A stretch of 64,000 bases of DNA from Faunimonas pinastri (lineage in GTDB: Bacteria > Pseudomonadota > Alphaproteobacteria > Rhizobiales > Afifellaceae): contig NZ_FOFG01000010.1 of assembly GCF_900110915.1 (NCBI RefSeq), forward strand, positions 86,470 to 150,469, given 5' to 3'. The position numbers and the translations under genes are program-made. Below are positions 1 to 10,158 of this stretch, piece by piece; position 1 is the stretch's first letter; each line of letters starts with the position of its first letter. The notes under the pieces are model-generated. The model ran no database searches. It was given only the letters and a program-made list of their open reading frames with translations, and was not told the DNA's origin.

Positions 1-148
1 CATATCATCGCTCGCGCCGCCCCCGACGGTGGCAGCGCACAGCGGCGATGAGATCGTGGGAGTTCCAGCAAGGGCGACCCAGCGCGGCAGCTTGCCAGCC
101 GGAAGCGCGAGCGCCATTAGGAGGAGACCCATCATCCGGTTCCGAACG

Positions 149-1423
149 ATGTCAGCCCTTCCTGCTTCCTTCTCTCCCGTTTCTTTCGATCGCGATGCAG
201 CCACTCGAATCATGCGGCGCTGCCGGGAACTTCGAGCCATCAGCGCGAGCCCGGGGGCCTATACCCGTCTGTATCTGACGGATGAGCATCGGCGCGCCGC
301 CGACCTCATCAGCCACTGGATGCGGCAGGCGGGGCTTGCGGCTCGCATGGACGCCGCGGGCAATGTGATCGGGCGGATCGACGGAACGGACGCAACCGCA
401 CCGGCGCTGGTCCTCGCCTCGCATCTCGACACCGTCCGCGACGCCGGCACCTATGACGGGCAGCTCGGGGTCGTTACGGCCATCGAAGCGGCAGCGGCCC
501 TGATTCGACGGGCGGACAAGGAGCCGCTCCCCTTCCCCCTCGAGGTTCAGGCCTATGCCGACGAGGAGGGAACCCGGTTTCACACGATGCTGCTCGGAAG
601 CGGGTTCGTGACCGGCCTCGAAGACGCATCGGTGCTCGCCAAAGCCGACAGCGAAGGCGTCACGATTTCGGAGGCCATGAAGGGGTTCGGACTGACGCCC
701 GAGAGGATCGGCGACGCCCGTCGCCAGGCCGGCGATTTCCGCGCCTATATAGAAGTGCATATCGAGCAGGGTCCGGTGCTTGAGGCGGAAGGGCTTCCGC
801 TGGGCACGGTGACGGCGATCGCGGGCCAAATCCGCGCCGTCGTCCGGGTCCGAGGGATGGCCGGTCATGCCGGAACGGTCCCGATGGCCATGCGACGGGA
901 CGCTCTGGCCGCCAGCGCAGAAGCGATCCTCGCCATCGAGGCTGTCGCGAAGGCCGGCGCGGACCTTGTCGCCACGGTGGGAGAGATCCAGGCCGGGCCG
1001 GGCGCCAGCAACGTCATCGCCGGCGAAACGCGCTTCACTCTCGATCTGCGCTCCGGGAACGGCCTGGCCAAGGCTGCGGCCTTCGAGGAGATAGAGCGGC
1101 GACTCCGGGAAATCGGCACGGCGCGCCGCGTGGTTTTCGAAATCGAGGTGGGCTCGAATACGGGAGCGACAGCCTGCGACCCTGGCCTGATCGAATGCAT
1201 CGACGAGGCCTGCGAGGCCGTTCAGGGTCGATCGCTTCATCTGCTCTCCGGGGCGGGGCACGATGCGATCGCCCTTGCCGGCCTTTGTCCTATCGGCATG
1301 ATCTTCGTGCGGTGCGAGGGCGGGATCAGCCACAATCCGGCGGAGAACATCACCGAGGCGGATGCGGGCGCGGCCTTCGCGGCACTCCTGCATGCCGCGC
1401 AAACTGTCATTCGGCGAGGCTGA
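149..1423 (+). CDS. allC: Allantoate amidohydrolase (M20 family)
   Basis: Probable Zn/Mn-dependent amidohydrolase that removes the ureido nitrogen of allantoate, giving ureidoglycine or ureidoglycolate, CO2 and ammonia in the cytoplasm. The 424-residue protein carries M20 carbamoylase-type motifs in order: SHLDTV...GTYDGQLGV (metal His and Asp), EEGTRF, HIEQGPVLE, GHAGTVPM..RRDAL in the dimerisation domain, and a C-terminal SGAGHDA followed by GGISHNPAE. The ATG at 149 is chosen because the family fold begins just after it; the frame stays open to the left edge, and AGGAGGAG at 119-126 is rather far away. A stop at 49-51 in another plus-strand frame may end an upstream gene. It could instead be an N-carbamoyl-amino-acid hydrolase; the adjacent allantoinase favours allantoate. 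Confidence 0.82.
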   Translation: MSALPASFSPVSFDRDAATRIMRRCRELRAISASPGAYTRLYLTDEHRRAADLISHWMRQAGLAARMDAAGNVIGRIDGTDATAPALVLASHLDTVRDAGTYDGQLGVVTAIEAAAALIRRADKEPLPFPLEVQAYADEEGTRFHTMLLGSGFVTGLEDASVLAKADSEGVTISEAMKGFGLTPERIGDARRQAGDFRAYIEVHIEQGPVLEAEGLPLGTVTAIAGQIRAVVRVRGMAGHAGTVPMAMRRDALAASAEAILAIEAVAKAGADLVATVGEIQAGPGASNVIAGETRFTLDLRSGNGLAKAAAFEEIERRLREIGTARRVVFEIEVGSNTGATACDPGLIECIDEACEAVQGRSLHLLSGAGHDAIALAGLCPIGMIFVRCEGGISHNPAENITEADAGAAFAALLHAAQTVIRRG

Positions 1424-1516
1424 ACCTACCTGGCGACGAGCGGTCGAAGCCCGCGCCGGGTGGCAAAGTCGGGAGCCAACCCGAAATCGCCGGAGACTTC
1501 AGTACGGAGCACCACG

Positions 1517-2449
1517 ATGAGCGAGAATCAGTATCCCCGTGACATGACCGGCTACGGCCGGACGCCGCCCGACCCCAAATGGCCCGGGAATGCGCGGATC
1601 GCGGTGCAGTTCGTCATCAATTACGAAGAAGGCGGCGAGAACAACATCCTGCACGGCGACGCCGCATCGGAAGCCTTCCTTTCCGATGTCCTCGGCGCCC
1701 AGCCCTGGCCGGGCATGCGGCACATGAACATGGAGTCGATGTACGAATACGGCTCTCGCGCCGGCTTCTGGCGGCTGTGGCGGATGTTCACCCGACGGGA
1801 AATCCCGGTAACCGTCTACGGCGTGGCGACCGCGCTGCAGAAAAACCCCGAAGCCGTCGCCGCCATGAAGGAAGCCGATTGGGAGATCGCCTCGCACGGC
1901 CTGAAATGGATCGAATACAAGGACTTCTCCGCCGAAGACGAGCGCGCGCATCTTCAGGAAGCGATCCGCATCCATACCGAGGTGACGGGAGAACGTCCCT
2001 ATGGCTGGTACACCGGACGCTCCTCCGACAACACGATCGACCTCGTCGCCGAGGAAGGCGGCTTTCTTTACACCTCCGACGTATATGCCGACGACCTGCC
2101 CTACTGGATACCGGGCGGGAAAAAGGGCGAAGGCAAGCCGCTGCTGGCGATCCCCTATACGCTTGACGTCAACGACATGCGCTTCGTTGCCATGCAGGGC
2201 TTCAACTCCGGCGACCAGTTCTTCGCCTATCTCAAGGACACCTTCGACACGCTCTACCAGGAGGGCAAGCGCGGCCAGCCCAAGATGATGTCGGTCGGCC
2301 TGCATTGCCGGGTCGTCGGGCGGCCGGGCCGCGCGGCGGCGCTTGCGCGCTTCCTCGATTATGTTGCTGGCAAGAAGCGCGTCTGGCTTCCCCGCCGCGT
2401 CGATATCGCCCGTCATTGGCACGAAACACACCCCGCCGAGAGCCGATAA
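1517..2449 (+). CDS. puuE: Allantoinase PuuE (polysaccharide-deacetylase fold)
   Basis: Metal-independent allantoinase that opens the hydantoin ring of S-allantoin to allantoate. The 310-residue protein is a NodB/polysaccharide-deacetylase-type barrel of the length usual for PuuE. Family stretches include RDMTGYGRTPPDPKWP at the N-terminus, NYEEGGE, EIASHGLKWI, GWYTGRSS and SVGLHCRVVGRPGR. The ATG at 1517 is used because GGAG at 1506-1509 lies 7 nt upstream; the open frame extends further but lacks a site. It follows allC by 93 bp and is probably cotranscribed. The other urate genes lie 14-22 kb downstream, beyond the sugar modules. Confidence 0.9.
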   Translation: MSENQYPRDMTGYGRTPPDPKWPGNARIAVQFVINYEEGGENNILHGDAASEAFLSDVLGAQPWPGMRHMNMESMYEYGSRAGFWRLWRMFTRREIPVTVYGVATALQKNPEAVAAMKEADWEIASHGLKWIEYKDFSAEDERAHLQEAIRIHTEVTGERPYGWYTGRSSDNTIDLVAEEGGFLYTSDVYADDLPYWIPGGKKGEGKPLLAIPYTLDVNDMRFVAMQGFNSGDQFFAYLKDTFDTLYQEGKRGQPKMMSVGLHCRVVGRPGRAAALARFLDYVAGKKRVWLPRRVDIARHWHETHPAESR

Positions 2450-2520
2450 CCGACACAGGTGGGTAGCTGCCAGACCCTCAGCGCATAGCTGTTGACACGT
2501 CTCCGATTTTGGCCCCAAGG

Positions 2521-2541
2521 TAATTTTCGAGGCTCAAATTA
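2521..2541. promoter_or_regulatory. Candidate XylR (ROK) operator upstream of xylF
   Basis: An inverted repeat TAATTT-N9-AAATTA lies 56 bp upstream of the xylF start. A TTGACA hexamer at 2492-2497 could be a -35 element, though no convincing -10 sits 17 nt further on. AT-rich arms with a G/C pair nearer the centre resemble known operators of ROK regulators such as NagC and Mlc, and the operon encodes a ROK regulator. The assignment is inference from position and shape. Confidence 0.45.
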
Positions 2542-2596
2542 AAACTGGGCCGGGGGCGGCGCGAATACCGCCGTTGATGGGAAGGAGACGTCGTCT

Positions 2597-3649
2597 ATGA
2601 AGAAGAACATGTCCCGTTCGCTGCTCACGGCAGCGGCGGTGCTGAGCCTTGTCGCGGGTGCTTCGTCGGCTCTTGCACAGAACAAGAAGATCACCGTCGG
2701 CGTAAGCTGGTCCAACTTCCAGGAAGAGCGCTGGAAGACTGACGAAGCCGCGATCAAGAAGGAACTCGCGACCGTTGGCGCCGATTACGTCGCCACCGAC
2801 GCGCAGAGCTCCACCGCCAAGCAGCTTTCCGACATCGAGAGCCTCATCGCTCGCGGCGCCGACGTGCTGATCGTGCTGGCGCAGGATTCCCAGGCCGTCG
2901 AGCCGGGCGTCACCAAGGCGCTGAACGAAGGCATCCCGGTGATCGGCTATGACCGCCTCATCGAGAACCCGAATGCATTCTACCTCACCTTCGACAACAA
3001 GAAGGTCGGTGAACTGCAGGCCGAGTACGTCCTGAAGCAGCAGCCGAAGGGCAACTACGTCTACATCAAGGGCTCGTCGCAGGATCCGAACGCCGACTTC
3101 CTGAATTCCGGCCAGAAGGAAGTGCTCAAGCCTTCGATCGACAAGGGCGACATCAAGATCGTCGGCGAGCAGTACACCGACGGCTGGCTTCCCGCCAACG
3201 CCCAGCGCAACATGGAACAGATCCTCACGGCCAACAACAACAAGGTTGACGCCGTGGTCGCCTCCAACGACGGCACTGCCGGCGGCGCTGTCGCGGCTCT
3301 CGCCGCCCAGGGCCTCGCGGGCATCCCGGTCTCCGGGCAGGACGCCGACGGCGCCGGCCTGAACCGCATCGCGCTCGGCACCCAGACGGTCGACATCTGG
3401 AAAGACGCTCGCCTGGAAGGCAAGACGGCCGCCGATATCGCGATCCAGCTCGCCGGCGGCAAGAAGCTGACCGACATCAAGGACTCCGCGCCGTGGAAGA
3501 GCCCGAAGGGTCAGACCCTGCAGGCGATCTTCCTGCAGCCGCAGCCGATCACCAAGGACAACCTGAACCTCGTCATCGACGCGGGCTGGACGACCAAGGA
3601 CGTGGTCTGCAAGGGCGTGCAGAAGGGCTCCGTGAAGGCCTGCGACTGA
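2597..3649 (+). CDS. xylF: D-xylose ABC transporter, periplasmic substrate-binding protein
   Basis: Periplasmic receptor of the xylose importer. The 350-residue protein starts with a typical Sec signal peptide (Lys/Arg at residues 2-7, a hydrophobic core, cleavage near ALAQ at 25-28). Mature motifs fit Xyl[56 protein letters not shown] and [15 protein letters not shown]. The SD AAGGAGA precedes the ATG. It is the first gene of a xylF-H-G-R-B-A series. A perfect hairpin directly follows the stop, so xylF is probably made in excess over the membrane components. Confidence 0.93.
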   Translation: MKKNMSRSLLTAAAVLSLVAGASSALAQNKKITVGVSWSNFQEERWKTDEAAIKKELATVGADYVATDAQSSTAKQLSDIESLIARGADVLIVLAQDSQAVEPGVTKALNEGIPVIGYDRLIENPNAFYLTFDNKKVGELQAEYVLKQQPKGNYVYIKGSSQDPNADFLNSGQKEVLKPSIDKGDIKIVGEQYTDGWLPANAQRNMEQILTANNNKVDAVVASNDGTAGGAVAALAAQGLAGIPVSGQDADGAGLNRIALGTQTVDIWKDARLEGKTAADIAIQLAGGKKLTDIKDSAPWKSPKGQTLQAIFLQPQPITKDNLNLVIDAGWTTKDVVCKGVQKGSVKACD

Positions 3650-3663
3650 TCTGAACGACCGTA

Positions 3664-3694
3664 ACGGGCCGGACATGCAGCATGTCCGGCCCGT
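3664..3694 (+). other. Intercistronic stem-loop between xylF and xylH
   Basis: A perfect inverted repeat with 14-bp arms (3664-3677 and 3681-3694) and a 3-nt loop sits in the 75-bp xylF-xylH gap. It is followed by a broken pyrimidine tract (TTTCCTCTTTT). In binding-protein-dependent operons such hairpins commonly act as partial terminators or protect the 3' end of the binding-protein mRNA. Confidence 0.75.
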
Positions 3695-3724
3695 GTTTCC
3701 TCTTTTCGATATTGGATCGCGCTC

Positions 3725-5071
3725 ATGAGCGACACTCAGCAGGCGGCCGGCGTGCCGACTCCGGTTCACGCCCGTAATCCCGTCCACGTAGATCAGAACC
3801 GGCCGCGCGGAGTGGGCGGCATGTTGCGGGCGATGGAAGTCGACGTGCGCATGATCGGCATGATCGTGGCGCTTATCGTGATCTGGGTCGTGTTCGACCT
3901 CGTCACCGGCGGCCTGTTCATCACGCCGCGAAACCTCTTCAATCTTTCCGTGCAGACCTCGTCCGTCGCCATCATGGCGACCGGTATGGTCTTCGTCATC
4001 GTCGCGCGCCACATCGACCTGTCCGTCGGGTCGCTGCTCGGCTTCTGCGCCATGATGATGGGCACGTTCCAGACCAACTGGCTGCCCGCCCATCTCGGCT
4101 TCAACTATCCCGCGACATGGATCCTGGCGATCGCCTTCGGCATCATCGTCGGCCTCGTGGTCGGCGCCCTGCAGGGCTTCATCATCGGCTACCTGTCGGT
4201 GCCGGCGTTCATCGTCACGCTGGGTGGTTATCTCGCGTGGCGCGGCGCTGCGTGGTGGGTCACGACCGGCCAGACCGTCGCCCCGCTCGACCGCAACTTC
4301 ACCCTTTTCGGCGGCGGCATCGGAGGCACCCTCGGCGCGACCTGGAGTTGGGTCTTCGGTATAATCGCGGTCGCGGCGATCATTTTCTTCGCCTTCAACG
4401 GACGCCGGATGCGCAAGGCGTTCGATTTCCCGCTGAAGCCGATGTGGGCCGAAATCGTCAACGTCGTGGTGCTTTCCGCCGTCATGATCGCCTTCGTGAT
4501 CGTCATGAACGCCTATCCCGTTCCGGAGCGGGCCGCGAAGATGTATCTCCAGGCCCGCAACATGCCGGTGCCGGATGAGCCGCTGAACTGGTCGCAGGGC
4601 ATCGCGCTCCCCGTGGTCGCGGTGGCCGTCGTCGCGCTGATCATGACCTATGTCGCCAAGCGCACGAAGTTCGGCCGCTACGTCTTCGCGATGGGCGGCA
4701 ACCCCCAGGCGGCTGAGCTTTCCGGCATCAATACGCGCCGCATCACCATGTATATCTTCATGCTGATGGGCGTGCTGGCCGCCATCTCCGGCGTCATCGC
4801 CTCAGCCCGCCTGCAATCGGCCGCGAACGATCTCGGAACGCTGGACGAACTCCGCGTCATTGCCGCGGCCGTCATCGGCGGCACCTCGCTCGCCGGCGGC
4901 GCCGGCACGATCTTCGGCGCCATCCTCGGCGCTCTGGTCATGCAGAGCCTGCAGTCCGGCATGGCGCTGCTCGGCGTTGAATCCTCGCTGCAGTCGATCG
5001 TGGTGGGCGTGGTCCTCGTGATCGCCGTGCTCGTCGACCAGATCTACCGCCGCCGCGTCGGCACAGTTTAG
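3725..5071 (+). CDS. xylH: D-xylose ABC transporter permease
   Basis: Inner-membrane channel of the xylose importer, BPD_transp_2/CUT2 permease family. The 448-residue protein has a cytoplasmic N-terminus of about 40 residues and then many hydrophobic segments. The family loop [17 protein letters not shown] sits near residue 90, [13 protein letters not shown] follows, and the C-terminal ATPase-coupling region includes [12 protein letters not shown] and [16 protein letters not shown]. It is longer than E. coli XylH because of a central loop with an extra hydrophobic pair. The start has only a weak SD; the gene lies 11 bp before xylG. Confidence 0.9.
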   Translation: MSDTQQAAGVPTPVHARNPVHVDQNRPRGVGGMLRAMEVDVRMIGMIVALIVIWVVFDLVTGGLFITPRNLFNLSVQTSSVAIMATGMVFVIVARHIDLSVGSLLGFCAMMMGTFQTNWLPAHLGFNYPATWILAIAFGIIVGLVVGALQGFIIGYLSVPAFIVTLGGYLAWRGAAWWVTTGQTVAPLDRNFTLFGGGIGGTLGATWSWVFGIIAVAAIIFFAFNGRRMRKAFDFPLKPMWAEIVNVVVLSAVMIAFVIVMNAYPVPERAAKMYLQARNMPVPDEPLNWSQGIALPVVAVAVVALIMTYVAKRTKFGRYVFAMGGNPQAAELSGINTRRITMYIFMLMGVLAAISGVIASARLQSAANDLGTLDELRVIAAAVIGGTSLAGGAGTIFGAILGALVMQSLQSGMALLGVESSLQSIVVGVVLVIAVLVDQIYRRRVGTV

Positions 5072-5082
5072 GAGAACGGGCC

Positions 5083-5895
5083 ATGGACGCTCAGAACCGA
5101 GCCCCGCTCGTCGATATGCGCGACATCCACATCAGCTTCGGCGGCGTGAAGGCCGTCGACGGTGTGAGCATCGACCTTTATCCCGGCGAAGTCGTCGGGC
5201 TGCTCGGCCACAACGGCGCCGGCAAGTCGACCCTGATCAAGATCCTTTCCGGCGCGTACCAGCCGGATGCGGGCGAGATCTATGTGAATGGCGAGAAGGC
5301 GGACATCCATAATCCGCGCGACGCCCGCAAGTACAACATCGAGACGATCTACCAGACGCTCGCTTTGGCCGATAACCTCAAGGCCGCGGAGAACCTGTTC
5401 CTGGGCCGCGAGCTGACGAGCCGGACCGGCGCGCTGGACGACGTTCGCATGGAGGCGGAGACGCGCAAGATCTTGGCGCGCCTCAACCCGAACTTCCGCA
5501 AGTTCGCCTCGCCTGTTTCGGCGCTTTCCGGCGGCCAGCGGCAGTCCGTGGCGATTGCCCGCGCGGTCTACTTCAACGCCAAGATCCTGATCATGGACGA
5601 GCCCACCGCGGCACTCGGCGTGCAGGAGACCGCGATGGTGGCGGATCTCGTGAAGCAGCTGAAGTCGGAAGGCCTCGGCATCTTCCTGATCAGCCATGAC
5701 ATCCACGACGTGTTCGACCTCGCCGACCGGGTCGCCGTGATGAAAAACGGACAGCTCGTCGGCTCCGCCAAGGTGTCCGATGTCAGCCAGGACGAGGTTC
5801 TGGGCATGATCATTCTCGGAAAATGCCCTCCCGGCGCCATTCCCGGCCCGGGCGCCATTCCTGCCGAGAAGCTCGCCCGTATCGCGCACGTCTGA
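5083..5895 (+). CDS. xylG: Xylose ABC transporter ATP-binding protein, single-domain type
   Basis: ATPase that energises xylose uptake. One complete nucleotide-binding domain is present in 270 residues: Walker [11 protein letters not shown] (about residue 44), signature [14 protein letters not shown], Walker [13 protein letters not shown] and a switch-loop His in ISHDIHD. E. coli XylG has two such domains in about 510 residues, so this is a half-size version. The gene ends in a clean stop with no remnant of a second domain, and the C-terminal tail has a small repeat ([11 protein letters not shown]). SD GGAGAA precedes the ATG. A homodimer is expected. Confidence 0.87.
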   Translation: MDAQNRAPLVDMRDIHISFGGVKAVDGVSIDLYPGEVVGLLGHNGAGKSTLIKILSGAYQPDAGEIYVNGEKADIHNPRDARKYNIETIYQTLALADNLKAAENLFLGRELTSRTGALDDVRMEAETRKILARLNPNFRKFASPVSALSGGQRQSVAIARAVYFNAKILIMDEPTAALGVQETAMVADLVKQLKSEGLGIFLISHDIHDVFDLADRVAVMKNGQLVGSAKVSDVSQDEVLGMIILGKCPPGAIPGPGAIPAEKLARIAHV

Positions 5896-5914
5896 GACCG
5901 GCTTCCTCCGGTCT
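5895..5914 (+). other. Small stem-loop between xylG and xylR
   Basis: A 7-bp stem (AGACCGG at 5895-5901 with CCGGTCT at 5908-5914) and a 6-nt loop begins at the last base of the xylG stop. There is no T tract, so read-through into xylR is expected. It may mark an mRNA processing or stability site. Confidence 0.45.
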
Positions 5915-5940
5915 AACGCCGAAGCGAGAGGACCATCGAA

Positions 5941-7197
5941 GTGGATCTTCTGCGTGCCCTGAACCGGCGCAAGGTGCTCGACTGCATTCGCGATGCGGGC
6001 TCCATCGCCCGCATCGAAATCGCGGAACTGACGGGCGCCAGCCCCGCCACGGTTTCCGTCATCACGGCTGAATTGCTGCGGGACGGGCTGATCGAGGCCG
6101 AGGAACAGGTCGTTCCCGTCAATTCCGTCCGGCGTGGCCGGCCCAAGACCCTGTTGCGTCTGCGGGCCGAAGCGGCCTACGCCATCGGCCTCAAGATCTC
6201 GCTGCATCAGATCTCCGTTTCGCTGACGGATTTCCTCGGCGACGTGCTGGCCAGCCACATCGCCGCCGTCCAGACGAACCGGCGTCCGCCGGAAGTGGTC
6301 GCGGCCTTCTGCGAAGCGCAGATCGACGAGGTGATCCGCAAATCCGGCGTTCCGCGCGAAAAGATCAGCGGCGTCGGCATCGGGATTTCCGGCTTTGTCA
6401 GCTATCCCGACGGCGTCGTGCGCTGGAGCCCGATGTTCGGTTCGCGCAACGTCCCCTTCAAGCAGCTGATGGAGCAGCGGCTTGGGCTGCCGGTGGCGGT
6501 CGACAACGATTCCAACCTCGTCGGGCTCGCCGAGAAATGGTTCGGTCAGGGCCGCTATCACCGGACCTTTCTCGTCGTCACCGTCGAGCACGGCGTCGGC
6601 ATGGCGATCATCCTGGACCGGCATCTCTTTCGCGGCACGCACGGGTTCGCCGGCGAGTTCGGCCACATCAAGGTGCAGCCGCAAGGGGCGCTCTGCCGCT
6701 GCGGCCAGCGCGGCTGCCTGGAAGCCTATGTGGCGGACTACGCCATCGTCCGCGAGGCCGCGACCTTCTACGACCCGACCGCGCTCGACGATCCGATCGC
6801 CGTGCACGAGACGTTGGACAAGCTGAAGCTCCGCGCCGATTCCGGCGAAACGGTCGCGCAGGATATCTTCGCTCGCGCCGGTGCGGTGCTGGGGGTCGGC
6901 GTCGCCAACGCGGTCAACATCTTCGACCCCCCGGTCATCATCATCTCGGGGGAGCGGACCCGTTCCGCGCAGGTTTTCTTTGACGCTATGCGCCAATCGC
7001 TTCAAGAGCACGTCATCGGGAACAGCGACACTCTGCCGCGAATCGAGGTGCACCAATGGGGTGACGTCCTCTGGGCGCGCGGCGCCGCGGCCCTCGTGCT
7101 GGAGGAGTTCACGCCCGGCGGCCCCGCTTCCCTGGAAGCCGAGACAGACATGCGAAGCGAGGTCGCAACCATCATCGCGGCAGAGGCCGCCTCATAA
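5941..7197 (+). CDS. xylR: ROK-family transcriptional regulator of xylose genes
   Basis: Probable xylose-responsive repressor. The 418-residue protein has an N-terminal winged helix-turn-helix (IARIEIAELTGASPATVSVI, residues about 22-41) followed by a ROK sugar-binding fold: VGIGISGFVSYPDG, VDNDSNLVGLAEKW, EHGVGMAIIL, GFAGEFGHI and the zinc cluster CRCGQRGCLE from about residue 252. The likely start is the GTG at 5941 preceded by AGAGGA. The gene lies inside the operon between the transporter and the catabolic enzymes. The palindrome at 2521-2541 is a candidate target. The ligand is inferred from context. Confidence 0.85.
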   Translation: MDLLRALNRRKVLDCIRDAGSIARIEIAELTGASPATVSVITAELLRDGLIEAEEQVVPVNSVRRGRPKTLLRLRAEAAYAIGLKISLHQISVSLTDFLGDVLASHIAAVQTNRRPPEVVAAFCEAQIDEVIRKSGVPREKISGVGIGISGFVSYPDGVVRWSPMFGSRNVPFKQLMEQRLGLPVAVDNDSNLVGLAEKWFGQGRYHRTFLVVTVEHGVGMAIILDRHLFRGTHGFAGEFGHIKVQPQGALCRCGQRGCLEAYVADYAIVREAATFYDPTALDDPIAVHETLDKLKLRADSGETVAQDIFARAGAVLGVGVANAVNIFDPPVIIISGERTRSAQVFFDAMRQSLQEHVIGNSDTLPRIEVHQWGDVLWARGAAALVLEEFTPGGPASLEAETDMRSEVATIIAAEAAS

Positions 7198-7211
7198 GAG
7201 TGGATTGATCG

Positions 7212-8669
7212 ATGTATATCGGAATCGACCTGGGGACCTCCTCGGTCAAGGCAGTCCTGATCGACGAAAATCAGACGATCCTCGGGTCGGCCAGTTCGCC
7301 GTTGCAGGTTTCGCGTCCGGAGCCTGGCTGGTCGGAGCAGACGGCCGAAAGCTGGATCGCCGCCACGACCGCCGCCATGGACGAACTCGCGAAAGCCTAT
7401 CCCCGCGAGATGACCGGCGTGCGCGGCATCGGCCTTTCCGGCCAGATGCACGGCGCCACCCTGCTCGATGCGGCGGACCGCCCTCTGCGTCCCTGCATTC
7501 TGTGGAACGACGTGCGCTCGGCGGCCGAGGCGGCCGAAATCGACGCCATGCCGATGGCGCGCACCATCACCGGCAACATCACCTTCCCCGGGTTCACCGC
7601 GCCCAAGGTCGTCTGGGTGCAGCGCCACGAGCCGGAGATCTTCGCGAAGGTCGGCAAGATCGTGCTGCCGAAGGACTATCTCCGCCTCTGGCTTTCCGGC
7701 GAGCACGGCACCGACATGTCTGACGCGGCGGGCACGTCGTGGCTCGACGTCGGCGCGCGGCGCTGGTCGGACGAGATGCTGGAAGCGACCGGCCTCACCC
7801 GCGATCACATGCCGCCGCTCTACGAGGGCACCGATGTCACCGGCATGCTGCGCGCGGAACTCGCGGAGCGCTGGGGCATATCCGGGCGCCCGGTGATCGC
7901 CGGCGGAGCGGGAGACAATGCGGCGACCGCTGCCGGGGTCGGCACCGTCGCGCCGGGGTCTGCCTTCATCTCGCTCGGCACGTCGGGCGTGCTGTTCGCG
8001 GCCAACGAGCGCTTCTCGCCCAATCCGGACAGCGCCGTCCACGCCTTCTGCCACGCGCTGCCCAACACCTGGCACCAGATGGGCGTGATCCTGTCGGCGG
8101 CCGCCTCCATCGAGTGGCTGGCGCAGACCTTCGGCACGACGGCCGCCGATCTCGTGGCGCCGCTGGAGGGTGCCGCCGGCGGTCCCGGATCGCTGCTCTT
8201 CCTGCCCTATCTCTCGGGCGAGCGGACACCGCACAACGATGCCCATATCCGCGGCAGCTTCATCGGCCTGTCCCATGACAGCGATCGCACGGCAATGGCC
8301 CGCGCCGTTCTGGAAGGCGTGGCCTACGCCTTTGCCGACAGCCTGGAAGCGCTGCGGGTGGCCGGCGCCACGGTGACGCGGGCGACCGCGGTCGGCGGGG
8401 GCTCCCGCTCGCAGGCCTGGCTACAGATCCTCGCGGACACGCTGGGCATCGTCATCGACATTCCGGCGGACGGCGACTTCGGCGCGGCCTTCGGCGCCGC
8501 CCGACTGGGCCTCATCGCGGCCGAAGGTGCAGATCCCGTGGCGATCTGCGCCCCGCCCGCCATTCGCAGCAGCATCGAGCCCGACCGGGCCCGTTCGGAA
8601 CAATATCAAGGGGCGTGGCACCGGTATCGTGCCCTCTACCCCGCTATCAAGGAGGCGACAGCACTATGA
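7212..8669 (+). CDS. xylB: Xylulokinase
   Basis: Phosphorylates D-xylulose to D-xylulose 5-phosphate with ATP, feeding the pentose phosphate pathway. FGGY kinase of 485 residues, the normal length: N-terminal phosphate loop [34 protein letters not shown], the central [13 protein letters not shown] and SLGTSGV, and C-terminal [11 protein letters not shown] and [13 protein letters not shown]. The xylA start codon overlaps its stop (ATGA), implying translational coupling. Confidence 0.95.
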   Translation: MYIGIDLGTSSVKAVLIDENQTILGSASSPLQVSRPEPGWSEQTAESWIAATTAAMDELAKAYPREMTGVRGIGLSGQMHGATLLDAADRPLRPCILWNDVRSAAEAAEIDAMPMARTITGNITFPGFTAPKVVWVQRHEPEIFAKVGKIVLPKDYLRLWLSGEHGTDMSDAAGTSWLDVGARRWSDEMLEATGLTRDHMPPLYEGTDVTGMLRAELAERWGISGRPVIAGGAGDNAATAAGVGTVAPGSAFISLGTSGVLFAANERFSPNPDSAVHAFCHALPNTWHQMGVILSAAASIEWLAQTFGTTAADLVAPLEGAAGGPGSLLFLPYLSGERTPHNDAHIRGSFIGLSHDSDRTAMARAVLEGVAYAFADSLEALRVAGATVTRATAVGGGSRSQAWLQILADTLGIVIDIPADGDFGAAFGAARLGLIAAEGADPVAICAPPAIRSSIEPDRARSEQYQGAWHRYRALYPAIKEATAL

Positions 8670-9979
8670 GTTCGGGTTTCTTCAAGGACATCCAGAAAGT
8701 CACCTACAAGGGGCCGGACAGCAAGGATCCCCTGTCGTTCCGCTTCTACGACCCCGACCGGATGGTGATGGGCAAGCGGATGGCGGACCATCTGCGCTTC
8801 GCCGTCGCCTACTGGCACTCCTTCGCCTGGCCGGGCAGCGATCCCTTCGGCGGCCAGACCTTCGATCGCCCCTGGTTCCGCGGCGACGACATGGAGCATG
8901 CCAAGCTCAAGGCGGAGGTCGCCTTCGAGCTCTTCACGCTGCTCGGCGTTCCCTTCTTCACCTTCCATGACCGCGACATCGCGCCGGAAGGCAAGACGCT
9001 GGCGGAGTCCAACCGCAACGTCCGAGAAATCGCCGACATCTTCGCAAAGAAGATCGACGAGACGGGCGTCCGCCTTCTCTGGGGCACGGCCAACCTCTTC
9101 TCCAACCGCCGCTTCATGGCGGGTGCCGCGACCAACCCGGACCCGGACCTCTTCATCTATGCCGCGGCGCAGGTGAAAAACGTTCTGGAAATCACGCACG
9201 AGCTCGGCGGCGAGAACTACGTGCTGTGGGGCGGCCGCGAAGGCTACGAGACGCTGCTCAACACGGACATGGGCCGCGAGCTCGACCAGCTCGGCCGCTT
9301 CCTGACCATGGTCGTGGAGCACAAGAACAAGATCGGCTTCAAGGGCCAGATCCTGATCGAGCCGAAGCCCAAGGAGCCGACCAAGCACCAGTACGATTTC
9401 GACGTCGCCTCCATCTACGGCATGCTGCAGCGCTACGGGCTGGAGAACGAGGTGAAGACCAACCTCGAGCAGAACCACGCGATCCTGGCCGGTCATTCCT
9501 TCCAGCACGAAATCCATCTGGCGAATGCGCTGGGCCTCTTCGGCTCGCTCGACATCAACCGGGGCGACGACCTCCTGGGCTGGGACACCGACCAGTTCGC
9601 GATGAACGTGCCGGAGATGACGCTCGCCTTCTACGAGATCCTGAAGGCCGGCGGCTTCACTTCGGGCGGCATGAACTTCGACGCCAAGATCCGCCGCCAG
9701 TCGATCGATCCGGAAGACCTGCTCTACGCCCATGTCGGCTCCATGGACGCGATCGCGCGCGGCCTCGAAGGCGCGGCGAAGATGCTGGAGGAAGGCGATC
9801 TGAAGTCGTTCGTGGACGAGCGCTATTCCGGCTGGGACAGCGGCATCGGCCAGGAGATCCTGAAGGGCGAGAAGAGCCTGGACGACCTTGCCAAGTACGT
9901 CGAGGAGAAGAACCTCGATCCGCAGCCCAAGTCGGGCCGGCAGGAATACCTGGAAAGCATGGTCAACCGCTACAGCTGA
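8666..9979 (+). CDS. xylA: Xylose isomerase
   Basis: Converts D-xylose to D-xylulose using two divalent metal ions. The 437-residue protein is a class II-size xylose isomerase with [10 protein letters not shown] (catalytic His), [31 protein letters not shown] (metal Glu and Lys), [14 protein letters not shown] and [18 protein letters not shown]. The ATG at 8666 overlaps the xylB stop by 4 nt and matches the usual N-terminus; the frame extends upstream inside xylB but that part is not family-like. It is the last gene of the operon, with a strong terminator 25 bp after the stop. Confidence 0.96.
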   Translation: MSSGFFKDIQKVTYKGPDSKDPLSFRFYDPDRMVMGKRMADHLRFAVAYWHSFAWPGSDPFGGQTFDRPWFRGDDMEHAKLKAEVAFELFTLLGVPFFTFHDRDIAPEGKTLAESNRNVREIADIFAKKIDETGVRLLWGTANLFSNRRFMAGAATNPDPDLFIYAAAQVKNVLEITHELGGENYVLWGGREGYETLLNTDMGRELDQLGRFLTMVVEHKNKIGFKGQILIEPKPKEPTKHQYDFDVASIYGMLQRYGLENEVKTNLEQNHAILAGHSFQHEIHLANALGLFGSLDINRGDDLLGWDTDQFAMNVPEMTLAFYEILKAGGFTSGGMNFDAKIRRQSIDPEDLLYAHVGSMDAIARGLEGAAKMLEEGDLKSFVDERYSGWDSGIGQEILKGEKSLDDLAKYVEEKNLDPQPKSGRQEYLESMVNRYS

Positions 9980-10003
9980 GCGGACCATCCTTGACGACAC
10001 CGG

Positions 10004-10033
10004 ACGGGCCGCTCAGCGGCCCGTTCTTTTTTC
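10004..10033 (+). terminator. Rho-independent terminator of the xyl operon
   Basis: A perfect 9-bp GC-rich stem (10004-10012 with 10016-10024), a TCA loop, and a following TCTTTTTT tract. It ends the xylF-H-G-R-B-A transcript before the second sugar transporter. Confidence 0.9.
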
Positions 10034-10158
10034 AAGCTTCGGAATTAAATACGGCGTGGCCCCTTCTGCGGCGCTTGACGATCCTCGTCAGCCGCGAATA
10101 CCTTCTTCCTCAATAAATAATACGAGACCGGAATCCCGGCTCACACGGAGGAAACGCC

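Noticed and set aside
1..148. Start of allC at 29, or a separate small gene at the left edge
   Set aside because: Residues encoded before 149 do not resemble the family N-terminus, and the open frame simply continues to the edge. A stop at 49-51 in another frame may be the end of an upstream gene, which cannot be judged.
5083..5895. XylG as a truncated pseudogene
   Set aside because: All ATPase motifs are intact, the stop is followed by a small hairpin and then xylR with its own SD, and no second-domain remnant is found downstream.
5068..7056. A 662-codon open frame on the minus strand across xylG and xylR
   Set aside because: It spans two well-supported genes and the gap between them, has no domain or plausible SD, and shows the composition of an antisense shadow.
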